Positions 27,856 through 35,726 of a stretch of 36,991 nt of DNA are shown here, piece by piece. The position numbers and the translations under genes were made by a program. Under the pieces are notes generated by a model. The model saw only the letters and a program-made list of their open reading frames with translations, did no database searches and was not told where the DNA came from. The number at the start of each line of letters is the position of its first letter. Within the stretch, counting starts at the first letter, position 1. Source of the stretch: Phycisphaerales bacterium (GTDB lineage Bacteria > Planctomycetota > Phycisphaerae > Phycisphaerales > SM1A02); the NCBI GenBank assembly GCA_009692015.1, contig SIAB01000007.1:1-36991 (forward strand). The letters are read 5' to 3'.

Positions 27856-28812
27856 TCACACCTTCTCCCGCCGGGTTGTACCGAGGAGACCGCTGGGACG
27901 GAAGATCAAAATCATCACCAGCATTCCGAAGACGATGGTGTTGGTCCACTGCGTTTCGAGATACTGGTCGCTCATCGCCCGCACGAGCCCGATCGTCAAT
28001 CCGCCGAGGACTGCGCCGGGCAAACTACCGATCCCGCCAACCACTGCCGCCGTGAAGGCGTCCATGCCAGCGCGGTATCCCATCTGAAACCCAATCGTGT
28101 TGTTGTAGAGCGCGTAGACGACACTCGCGAATCCGCCCAGCGCTCCACCGATGAAGAAGGTGATGCCAATGACCCGGTCGACCGGAATTCCCATGAGCGC
28201 CGCGGCCGTGGCATCCTGCGCCACCGCCCGCATCGCCCTTCCCATACGGGTGCGATTCACCAAGAAGACCAGCCCGATCATGAGTGGCACGGTCACCACA
28301 ACGACCGCGATGTCAGCTGGGGTGATGCGAATCGCACTCGCACCAAGCAGGTTGGTTTGCGGGATCAACTGTGGAAAATCTTTCGGGGCCGCGGCGGCGA
28401 CACCACCGGCAAAGACTTCCATCGGGACTCCGCCCCAGAAGAGCCCCAAGTTTGTGCAGATGAATGAGCAGCCGATCGCAGAAACGAGCAGCGAGAGTTT
28501 CGAAGCGCGACGTAATGATCGATAGGCCACACGGTCGAGGGTCCAGTTCAAGCCACCACAGAAGAGCGCACTTCCAACCAGCATGATCGCCACGCCTCCA
28601 ATGCGCCAGGTCGGCGACCATGCTTCCATTCCCAGCACACCCAAGAGAGTCAGCGCCAGAAATGCTCCCAACATAAAGACATCACCGTGCGCGAAATTGA
28701 TCAATTCGATGATGCCATAGACCATCGTGTAGCCCAAGGCGATCAGCGCGATGATCATGCCGTTGGAGAGCCCCGTGATGAGTTGTTGGAGAAAGACCTC
28801 GTGGGGCTGCAT
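27856..28812 (-). CDS. livH: Branched-chain amino acid ABC transporter permease LivH
   Basis: This is the partner permease of LivM. It has 318 residues, close to the usual 290-310. The typical N-terminal part (L-I-T-G-L-S-N-G-M-I-I-A-L-I-A-L-G-Y-T-M-V-Y-G) and I-N-F-A-H-G-D-V-F-M-L-G-A are present, as is the R-A-V-A-Q-D segment and A-V-V-G-G-I-G-S-L-P-G-A-V-L-G-G. About eight membrane helices are expected. A slightly longer loop with G-G-V-A-A-A-A-P-K-D lies in the middle. It follows the binding-protein gene by 22 bases and precedes livM by 2 bases, so the whole cluster is one operon. Confidence 0.95.
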   Translation of the reverse strand: MQPHEVFLQQLITGLSNGMIIALIALGYTMVYGIIELINFAHGDVFMLGAFLALTLLGVLGMEAWSPTWRIGGVAIMLVGSALFCGGLNWTLDRVAYRSLRRASKLSLLVSAIGCSFICTNLGLFWGGVPMEVFAGGVAAAAPKDFPQLIPQTNLLGASAIRITPADIAVVVVTVPLMIGLVFLVNRTRMGRAMRAVAQDATAAALMGIPVDRVIGITFFIGGALGGFASVVYALYNNTIGFQMGYRAGMDAFTAAVVGGIGSLPGAVLGGLTIGLVRAMSDQYLETQWTNTIVFGMLVMILIFRPSGLLGTTRREKV

Positions 28813-28834
28813 CAGATTCTCGCGTCTGTCGCCC

Positions 28835-30058
28835 TCAGTCTCCGAGAACCTTCACGAACTCGAACTTGCCATTCTTGACAGTCTGCCCACTCATGACCTT
28901 GCTCGAGGTGTCACCGTTGGCATCGAATGACCACTTTCCAAGCACGCCATCGAAGTCGACTGTCTCGGCAACGGCGGCGAGCACGCCAGCACGATCCTTG
29001 GTCTTCGCCCGCGCGATCGCATCCAAGAGGACACGCGCCGCCTCATATCCATACGCTGCATATGCCTCGGGATCGGATCCGTAGCGCTTGTGATAGGCCT
29101 CACGAAACGTCGCGCCGCGACCGGTCAGTTTTTCGGCCGGCAGTCCGCCGAATGTGATGTAGGTCTTGTCGTTGAGATTGGAATCCCCTGCCGCTTCGAT
29201 GAACGCTTGTTCGAAGCAACCATCGGGAACCATGTACAGCCCCTCGTAGCCACCGGCGCGCAAGTCTTTGGCGATCTGCCCGGCATTGCTCTGCGTCGTG
29301 CCTCCGAAGTAGACAAGGTCAGGACCGACCGCTTTGATCTTGGTGACGAGCGGCCGGTAGTTCGACGCCTTGGCATCGGTTCCTTCGAACCCAACGACTT
29401 CCATTCCAATTTCCTTGGCGCGCTTCTGAAAGACATCCGCAATGCCCTTGCCATAGAGCTCGCGGTCATTCAAGATAAAGACCTTTTTCGCACCGAGCGA
29501 CTTCGCCCAGTTTGCCGCCTGCGTCCCCTGCAAGTCGTCAGCCGGAACGACGCGAAAATAGTTGATCTTTCCGGTCGGCCGGTAAACCATTGGCTCGTTG
29601 GCCTCGCCCGTGCCTGGCTTGGTCAATCCCGGATAAGTATTCGCCGGGCTCACCATCACAAGTCCTGCGCGATTCAGGATCGGCATCGCGACTTTCGCGG
29701 CGCCCGAATTGAAGGTGCCGATGTATCCGACGCACGAACGGTCCTTCGCCGCTGCGTTTGCGTTCTGCGCCTCGACCGTGGGATCCCAGTTGCCGCGCTG
29801 CGGGCTGGCATCGTCGAGATCCTGATAGGTGATCGTCCATCCATCGATCTGCCCATTCACCTCTTCGATGGCCAGTTTGATTCCGTTCACCATGGTCGAT
29901 GTCTGGGCGTTGGCGCTACCTGTCCGCGGCAGACTCGAAACCAAGTGCAGTGTGCCCTTGCTCGACTCGCTCTGCTGCGCCGCCGTTGCGGCGAAGCTCG
30001 CGAAGAGACCAAGAGATGCGATCAAGATGAATGTGATGGTCGGCAGTGTGTTTTTCAT
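28835..30058 (-). CDS. livJ: Periplasmic substrate-binding protein of the Liv-type transporter
   Basis: This 407-residue protein has a signal peptide (about residues 1-27, cleavage after A-T-A-A) and the type I periplasmic binding fold of the Leu/Ile/Val-binding family. Segments such as G-I-K-L-A-I-E-E-V-N-G, S-P-A-N-T-Y-P-G-L-T, Y-F-R-V-V-P-A-D-D-L-Q-G and D-R-E-L-Y-G-K-G-I fit that family. The substrate cannot be told from sequence: it may be a branched-chain amino acid or another small organic compound. It is the first gene of the livJ-H-M-G-F cluster and follows lpxB by 55 bases on the same strand. A TACGAT box 28 bases before the ATG could be its own -10 element. Confidence 0.93.
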   Translation of the reverse strand: MKNTLPTITFILIASLGLFASFAATAAQQSESSKGTLHLVSSLPRTGSANAQTSTMVNGIKLAIEEVNGQIDGWTITYQDLDDASPQRGNWDPTVEAQNANAAAKDRSCVGYIGTFNSGAAKVAMPILNRAGLVMVSPANTYPGLTKPGTGEANEPMVYRPTGKINYFRVVPADDLQGTQAANWAKSLGAKKVFILNDRELYGKGIADVFQKRAKEIGMEVVGFEGTDAKASNYRPLVTKIKAVGPDLVYFGGTTQSNAGQIAKDLRAGGYEGLYMVPDGCFEQAFIEAAGDSNLNDKTYITFGGLPAEKLTGRGATFREAYHKRYGSDPEAYAAYGYEAARVLLDAIARAKTKDRAGVLAAVAETVDFDGVLGKWSFDANGDTSSKVMSGQTVKNGKFEFVKVLGD

Positions 30059-30113
30059 GGGTGTTCTCGGGCCGAAGCGGCAACGGATCGTAGCGAATTC
30101 GATTCTGAACCGT

Positions 30114-31262
30114 TCAACTACGGGGATGCGCTTGCGCCACGCGCGCGATCACTTCTGCTGACTCGCGCCCAGGATCGTGGCCTTCGAAACAGCGGGCGAT
30201 TTCGCGCAGTCCAGTTGTGATCTCGGCGCGCCAGTGCGGTTCACTCGCCATGCGCAGAGCCGCGGCGATGATCGGCGCTGACGATCCGGACCAAGGCACA
30301 AACTCGGGCACGAGGCAACGCTTTGCCAAAATGTTTGGGAGCAACCGCTGTGGAGTCCGCAACATGAAATTGGCCCCAATCCGAGCCAGCGCGCTCGTCT
30401 GGTAGATCCCAATCATCGGCTTCGCGGCGCGCGTCAAGTCCAGACTCACCGTGCCAGAAACCCCCACTGCGAAATCACACCAGGCCACGGCGCGATCGAT
30501 CACACCAGTCATCAGAGTCGCATTGCGGGGGATCGATCCGACGACTTCGACAAATCGTCGCGCGATGCTCGGACTCGCTGCGCAGATCACTGCCGCTGTG
30601 TTGGGGTACCGCCCTGAAATCGAGGCGAGTACTTCAAGCAAGAGCTTGCTGTTTCGATTCACTTCAATCGTTCGAGAGCCCGGCAGAATCAGAACCCGTG
30701 GCGCGCCCGCTTCGGGTTCCTGCCAGAGGTCACCCGACTCAGCACTGTCGTGCGCATCACCCATCACTGGATGACCAACAAATGTGGCGGGGACACCCCG
30801 CGCGCGAAACCATGCCTCCTCGAAGGGCAACAGACAGATGACATGATCGGTCAGCCGGCGCAGTTTTCGAATACGCCAGGGTCCCCAAGCCCAGATCTGC
30901 GGCGCCACGAGATGCACGACCCGAGCTCCACGGCCCTTCATCCGCTTGCACATCGGAAAATTCGCGGCCGGAGAGTCAACTGGCACATGCACCGCAACGG
31001 GATTCTCTCTCCCGAATCGATCAATCTCCCCGGCGATTCGCCGAATCGACAAGATCTTGTCGAGGGCTGGAACACCCATCGTTCCATCGTCGGCGGTGCG
31101 CCCCATCATCTCGGCGCCAGCTGCTTCCATGCGCCGTCCGCCCCACGCGACCAGCCGCCAGGTTGGGTGCGCGCCGCGCAGTGCTGCGATCACTGGGGCA
31201 GCGTGCGCATCGCCCGATGGTTCGAAGGCGGTGAAGAGAATGAGCGGCGCTCTGCGCGACAT
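30114..31262 (-). CDS. lpxB: Lipid-A-disaccharide synthase (LpxB-like glycosyltransferase)
   Basis: LpxB joins UDP-diacylglucosamine and lipid X to form the lipid A disaccharide at the inner face of the inner membrane. This 382-residue protein has the family landmarks: E-P-S-G-D (Glu14 to Asp18), A-P-Q-I-W-A-W (120-126), L-L-P-F-E-E-A-W-F and F-V-G-H-P-V. In the region corresponding to (I/V)-D-x-P-D-F of the proteobacterial enzymes it reads V-D-S-P-A-A-N-F: the first Asp (96) is kept, the second acidic position is Ala. The C-terminal sugar-nucleotide part contains L-P-G-S-R-T-I-E-V-N-R. The gene suggests a lipid A outer membrane. The ATG at 31262 has TAGCCT 6 bases upstream and no Shine-Dalgarno sequence. 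Confidence 0.9.
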   Translation of the reverse strand: MSRRAPLILFTAFEPSGDAHAAPVIAALRGAHPTWRLVAWGGRRMEAAGAEMMGRTADDGTMGVPALDKILSIRRIAGEIDRFGRENPVAVHVPVDSPAANFPMCKRMKGRGARVVHLVAPQIWAWGPWRIRKLRRLTDHVICLLPFEEAWFRARGVPATFVGHPVMGDAHDSAESGDLWQEPEAGAPRVLILPGSRTIEVNRNSKLLLEVLASISGRYPNTAAVICAASPSIARRFVEVVGSIPRNATLMTGVIDRAVAWCDFAVGVSGTVSLDLTRAAKPMIGIYQTSALARIGANFMLRTPQRLLPNILAKRCLVPEFVPWSGSSAPIIAAALRMASEPHWRAEITTGLREIARCFEGHDPGRESAEVIARVAQAHPRS

Positions 31263-31268
31263 TCGCTA

Positions 31269-31274
31269 AGGCTA
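31269..31274 (-). promoter_or_regulatory. TAGCCT -10-like box 6 bases before the lpxB ATG
   Basis: On the minus strand TAGCCT, six bases and ATG would place the transcription start on the first base of the start codon. It lies in the 84-base divergent gap between lpxB and aspS. No clear -35 element is seen. Confidence 0.4.
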
Positions 31275-31346
31275 ACCGCATCGGTTCACGACGCTCCGCG
31301 AGGCGATCGCTACCATCCGAAACCCTCGAGCGACAAGAGAAGCGAC

Positions 31347-33161
31347 ATGCTGAAGCGAACACATTATTGCGGACAACTCCGCCCAGCCCACGCTGGGCAG
31401 ACCGTCACACTTTGCGGCTGGATCAATACCTACCGCGAGCAAGGAAAGGGCTTGTTCTTCGTCGACTTGCGCGACCGCGAGGGGCTCGCCCAAGTGGTCT
31501 TCGGCATCGAATCCTGCCCCGCCGCCCTTGTCGAGCAAGCGCGCATGCTGCGCCGCGAGGATGTCGTCGGGGTGCGGGGCACGGTGCGACTTCGCACCGG
31601 CGGTGCCAATCCCAAGCTCGCCAGCGGCGAGGTCGAAGTCGTTGCAGAGTCGATCGAGATTTTCAACAAGGCCGAAACGCCACCCATTCTCCCCGATGAG
31701 TATGAGGCCGACAAGATCAGCGAGGAAACCCGTCTCAAGTATCGCTACATCGATCTACGCCGGCCGCGCATGCAGAGCATCTTGAAGACCCGCTCGCGGA
31801 TCACCAAGTTCACCCGTGACTACTTTACAAATCATGGTTTTCTTGAAATCGAGACCCCCCTGCTGATCAAGAGCACGCCAGAAGGCGCGCGCGATTTCGT
31901 TGTTCCAAGCCGCTTGCACGCGGGACAGTGGTATGCCCTTCCCCAAAGTCCTCAGTTGTTCAAGCAGATTCTGATGGTGGCCGGCTGCGACCGATACTTG
32001 CAGATCTGCCGGTGCTTGCGGGACGAGGATCCGCGGGCCGACCGACAGGCCGAGTTCACGCAGATTGATCTCGAGATGAGTTTCGTCGAGCGCGAGGACA
32101 TCATGGAGATGATGGGCGGCTTCGTCGCTGGACTCTGGCAGGAGTTGTTCGCGCACGAGGTGGGCGCGATTGAGCGGATCACCTGGGCACAGTCGATGGA
32201 GAAGTACGGCATCGATCGCCCCGACACCCGCTTTGAACTCTTTGTGCACGATGTTTCAGACATCGCTGCCAAGAGTGACTTCCAAGTCTTCGCGAATGCG
32301 CTGGCAATGCGCAGTCCCACGGGGCGCGCCGGTGTTGTGAAGTGCATTCGGGTCCCAGGCGGGGCGGACAAGCTCACCCGCAAGATGACCGACGGTTACA
32401 GCGAGTGGGTCAAGACTTTCCGCGCCGGCGGTGTGCCAGTCGTCAAGTACACCGCCGCGGGATTCGAGTCTGGCATCGCGAAGTTCATCGGACCCATCGC
32501 CGAAGACCTGAAGACCCGTCTGGCTCTCGAGCCTGGGGACACGGTTCTGTTTGCAGCGGATTCGTGGGAAGTCGCCACCAAGACCATGGGAGAACTTCGT
32601 TTGCGGGTCGCGCGCGACCTCGGTTTCATTCCGCAGGGCAAATGGAATTTCGTCTGGGTGGTCGATTTCCCGATGTTCGATCTTGACGAGGAAAACAAGC
32701 GTTGGGTCGCGCTGCATCATCCATTCACGAGTCCCAATCCGGACCAGTTCGAGATCTTGCAGACCAATCCCGGGGCTTGTCTTTCTGCGGGATATGACCT
32801 GGTTCTCAATGGCAGCGAGATCGCCGGTGGATCGATTCGTATGCACCGCATGGATGTCCAGCAGAAGGTCTTTGAGCTCATTGGACTCTCACGCGAAGAG
32901 GCGCAGTCGAAGTTTGGATTCCTGCTCTCCGCGCTGCGCCACGGGGCACCACCCCACGGTGGAATCGCGTTCGGCCTCGACCGACTGGTAATGCACATCG
33001 TTTCAACCGACAACATTCGCGATGTCATCGCCTTCCCAAAGACTCAGTCCGGTGGCGACCTGATGATCGACGCGCCAGGTCCAATCAGCGCAGAGCAACT
33101 GCGCGAATTGCATGTTCGCAGCACGGTCGCGCCATCACCTGCGCGTGAAACCACCGCTTAG
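31347..33161 (+). CDS. aspS: Aspartyl-tRNA synthetase
   Basis: This class II synthetase charges tRNA with aspartate. From the ATG at 31347 it has 604 residues, normal for the bacterial type with the GAD insertion domain. The N-terminal anticodon-binding OB fold contains C-G-W-I-N-T-Y-R and F-V-D-L-R-D-R-E-G. Motif 2 is C-L-R-D-E-D-P-R-A-D-R-Q-A-E-F-T-Q-I-D, and motif 3 is G-I-A-F-G-L-D-R-L near the C-terminus. The frame is open for about 600 bases further upstream, but that part is antisense to lpxB and lacks AspRS features. The ribosome binding site (AGAGAAG) is weak. Whether it is discriminating for tRNA-Asp or also charges tRNA-Asn cannot be decided here. Confidence 0.97.
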   Translation: MLKRTHYCGQLRPAHAGQTVTLCGWINTYREQGKGLFFVDLRDREGLAQVVFGIESCPAALVEQARMLRREDVVGVRGTVRLRTGGANPKLASGEVEVVAESIEIFNKAETPPILPDEYEADKISEETRLKYRYIDLRRPRMQSILKTRSRITKFTRDYFTNHGFLEIETPLLIKSTPEGARDFVVPSRLHAGQWYALPQSPQLFKQILMVAGCDRYLQICRCLRDEDPRADRQAEFTQIDLEMSFVEREDIMEMMGGFVAGLWQELFAHEVGAIERITWAQSMEKYGIDRPDTRFELFVHDVSDIAAKSDFQVFANALAMRSPTGRAGVVKCIRVPGGADKLTRKMTDGYSEWVKTFRAGGVPVVKYTAAGFESGIAKFIGPIAEDLKTRLALEPGDTVLFAADSWEVATKTMGELRLRVARDLGFIPQGKWNFVWVVDFPMFDLDEENKRWVALHHPFTSPNPDQFEILQTNPGACLSAGYDLVLNGSEIAGGSIRMHRMDVQQKVFELIGLSREEAQSKFGFLLSALRHGAPPHGGIAFGLDRLVMHIVSTDNIRDVIAFPKTQSGGDLMIDAPGPISAEQLRELHVRSTVAPSPARETTA

Positions 33162-33169
33162 CGTTCGGC

Positions 33170-34153
33170 TCAGTGAATCCCGCGCGCGCCGAGCCAGCGC
33201 TCACATTCGAGCGCGGCTTGGCATCCCATACCAGCTGCGGTGACCGCTTGGCGATACTGCGAATCTGCGACATCGCCAGCAGCGAAGACTCCGTCGATGT
33301 TTGTGGCACTCGATCGCGTCGCGAGCGCGACATATCCATGGTTATCGAGGGTGATCCCCGATCCCTGCAAGAAGCCCGTGGCTGGCGAATGCCCAATCGC
33401 GACAAAAAGGCCGGCTACGGCGAGCGTGGATCGCGCGCCAGAGACGGTGTCCTCCAGTTCGACTGCCTCGATGCGCTCGGCGCCGACCACATTCACCAGC
33501 CGTTTGTTCCAGACAGCCACTGCGTTGGGTGCCGAGAAGAGTCGATCCTGCATCACGCGCGAGGCGCGAAAGGAATCGCGGCGGTGAATGACATGCACCT
33601 TGGAGGCGAACTTGGTGAGATAGGTCGCCTCTTCCATGGCCGTGTCACCGCCGCCGACAACTGCGAGTTCCTTGCCGCGGTAGACCGGTAGCGCGCCATC
33701 ACAGACCGCACACGCGCTCACCCCACCACCTGATTGAGCGAGCCGAAGTTCATTGGGTACACCGACCCAATTCGCAGTCGCGCCCGTGGCAATGATCACG
33801 CTGTGGGCGTGAAGGGTCTTGCCACTGGCCAGTTTCACCGCGAGCGGACGCGATTGAAAGTCACACGAGACCACATCGTCTTCACAGATGCGTGTGCCAA
33901 ATCGCTGGGCTTGCCTCTGAAAATGGTCCATCAACTCGGGACCGGTCACACCCTGTGGAAACCCCGGATAATTCTCGACTTCCGTGGTGAGCATCAATTG
34001 ACCACCCGGCAAGACCGGCGCGGGATCGGACCGCGGGACTCCGATGACGCAGAGCGGCGAAAGATTGGCGCGCGCCGCGTAGATCGCAGCGGTCCAACCA
34101 GCCGGTCCCGATCCGATGATCAGGACGCGCTCAACTGCGCTGCCTTGTGTCAT
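33170..34153 (-). CDS. trxB: Thioredoxin reductase (NADPH)
   Basis: This flavoenzyme passes electrons from NADPH to thioredoxin. It has 327 residues. The FAD-binding motif G-S-G-P-A-G is at residues 14-19, the redox-active C-A-V-C-D-G at 148-153, and the NADPH-binding G-G-G-D-T-A at 167-172 with H-R-R-D-x-F-R-A downstream. The second FAD motif G-V-F-A-A-G-D-V lies near the C-terminus. The ATG overlaps the stop of the upstream secreted-protein gene by 4 bases, so both are made from one transcript. The 3' end is 8 bases from the convergent aspS stop, with no room for a separate terminator and none visible. Confidence 0.96.
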   Translation of the reverse strand: MTQGSAVERVLIIGSGPAGWTAAIYAARANLSPLCVIGVPRSDPAPVLPGGQLMLTTEVENYPGFPQGVTGPELMDHFQRQAQRFGTRICEDDVVSCDFQSRPLAVKLASGKTLHAHSVIIATGATANWVGVPNELRLAQSGGGVSACAVCDGALPVYRGKELAVVGGGDTAMEEATYLTKFASKVHVIHRRDSFRASRVMQDRLFSAPNAVAVWNKRLVNVVGAERIEAVELEDTVSGARSTLAVAGLFVAIGHSPATGFLQGSGITLDNHGYVALATRSSATNIDGVFAAGDVADSQYRQAVTAAGMGCQAALECERWLGARGIH

Positions 34154-35622
34154 TTCAGCAGACCTTCAGTTCGGGCGAGTGCGCGGACGGGTGGCCATAC
34201 CACCAGGTCGCCGACCGACCCATCTTCGGAATGTGCAGCGGCGCCATCATCTTCGTGATTGGCGCCCAGTGCCCAGACCATGCAGCCAGTCGCCCAGACC
34301 CGACCGAGTGGCGTGTCGATGGCCTGTCGCGCTGACAAGGCGCGGTACTGAAATCTTCCCGCCTTCTTGTCAAAGGGATCGAAGTCGAATCGCTTCTGGA
34401 AGAAGACCGCGTAGGCCCGTTCGCGATCCCTTGGCCAGGTGTTCTTGAACTCGCGGTAATAACCGCAGAGGCCCGCTGCCATCACCGTTCCATTCACTTC
34501 GGCGATGACCACATTTCGCCAGACGAAGGCCACGTCGAGATCACCCAGCATGGCCATCACACCCCCGTACTTGATGGGATTCGTGCGGGAATACTCGGTC
34601 GCCATCTGGTGAATGGTCGTGAAGGGACGGATTTTCCATCGTCGCCACCAGTCGTCATAGACCTGCGCCAACTTCTCGTTACTTGCCTCGAGCGACCCAT
34701 GCACGCCCGCAACGCGTCGCCACATTTCTTGCGACGAAAAGTTCTGGAGCGCTCCGCCGCCCACGCCTTGGGATCCAATCACTTCGGCGAATTGTGCCGG
34801 ATCAACACTGCCGGTTGCAGCAGAAACGGTCAGCGCCCTCTTGAGGACCGCAGCGGCGATGATCTGGTCCCCCTCGGGCATCTGCAATCGTCTCAGTTTC
34901 TCGTTGTCAGAGGGCTTGAGGAATGTGTACTCCTTCAGCGCAACTTTCTGCATCGCCTCGACCGGCAGTCGATCGAGATACTGCCACATGAAATCGCGGT
35001 GGATCGATAGCGACTCCGCGAGGTTCTGCAATCCAAAGAGCTTCTCCCTCAGCATTCCCTGTTCGCAGATCTGGCGCAGAAATCGGGCGTAGCCGATCCC
35101 AACGGAAAATGCAGCATCGAATTGCCCCGCCTCTCCGAGCCGGTACATCTCGGCAGCCGCATAGGCGCCGATCGTGCGCACGGCCGGAAAATAGTCGTAT
35201 CGCACGAGTCCGACCGTTGCTCCATCGCCAATGGAGATCGTCAGCCCCGCCTTCACCCATGCTGGGTTTGAGTCTTTGACGCCGTACGGCAATCCGAATG
35301 CAGTCGCGAACTGCGCGCCAATCAGCGCCTCGCCCATGTGCGAATTGGCCTCTGCCCATTTCGAAACCTCATTCCAGCGCGCCATCGTTGGCCACACCGT
35401 TGCCTGATTGAAGTCGTCACCAACTGCCATCGGAGGGGTACTCAACTTGATGTAGGCATCAAAGACCTGTTTGGCGCTGCGGTTTTTCTCGCTCACATCC
35501 TTGAGCGGGGAATTCAGCGCGGCGACCACCGCGGCGTCCTCAGCGTGCAACTGGGTCGTCGGGAGAACTGGCATCAAGACCAGGCACAAGATCAAGTGAA
35601 CGCGAAAAAGAGGCGTGCGCAT
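34150..35622 (-). CDS. Secreted protein of unknown function
   Basis: From the ATG at 35622 the product has 490 residues with a good signal peptide (R-T-P-L-F-R followed by a hydrophobic core, cleavage likely after L-H-A). A longer frame from 35703 adds 27 residues before this signal and is rejected. The mature part is rich in helices, with segments such as N-Q-A-T-V-W-P-T-M-A-R-W and F-S-S-Q-E-M-W-R-R-V, a motif V-Y-D-D-W-W-R-R-W-K, and only three cysteines. I do not recognise a domain. It overlaps trxB by 4 bases, which suggests common expression rather than proven functional linkage. A TAGCCT box lies 11 bases before the ATG. Confidence 0.83.
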   Translation of the reverse strand: MRTPLFRVHLILCLVLMPVLPTTQLHAEDAAVVAALNSPLKDVSEKNRSAKQVFDAYIKLSTPPMAVGDDFNQATVWPTMARWNEVSKWAEANSHMGEALIGAQFATAFGLPYGVKDSNPAWVKAGLTISIGDGATVGLVRYDYFPAVRTIGAYAAAEMYRLGEAGQFDAAFSVGIGYARFLRQICEQGMLREKLFGLQNLAESLSIHRDFMWQYLDRLPVEAMQKVALKEYTFLKPSDNEKLRRLQMPEGDQIIAAAVLKRALTVSAATGSVDPAQFAEVIGSQGVGGGALQNFSSQEMWRRVAGVHGSLEASNEKLAQVYDDWWRRWKIRPFTTIHQMATEYSRTNPIKYGGVMAMLGDLDVAFVWRNVVIAEVNGTVMAAGLCGYYREFKNTWPRDRERAYAVFFQKRFDFDPFDKKAGRFQYRALSARQAIDTPLGRVWATGCMVWALGANHEDDGAAAHSEDGSVGDLVVWPPVRALARTEGLLK

Positions 35623-35633
35623 AGGAATCCACA

Positions 35634-35639
35634 AGGCTA
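35634..35639 (-). promoter_or_regulatory. TAGCCT -10-like box before the secreted-protein gene
   Basis: On the minus strand GC-TAGCCT is followed by 11 bases and the ATG at 35622. Transcription would start about 5 bases before the start codon. It lies in the 104-base divergent gap with purD and has the same sequence as the boxes near lpxB and rplK. Confidence 0.38.
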
Positions 35640-35726
35640 GCAGACCGCCAATTCTCGGCGCACCGATACACTCGCCGACCCCACACGCCTCACCCATTTC
35701 CAACCGACTCCCCCGAGAATTTCACC

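Noticed and set aside
30750-31346. N-terminal extension of about 199 residues on AspRS
   Set aside because: It is antisense to lpxB, has no AspRS features, and the conserved protein begins at the ATG at 31347.
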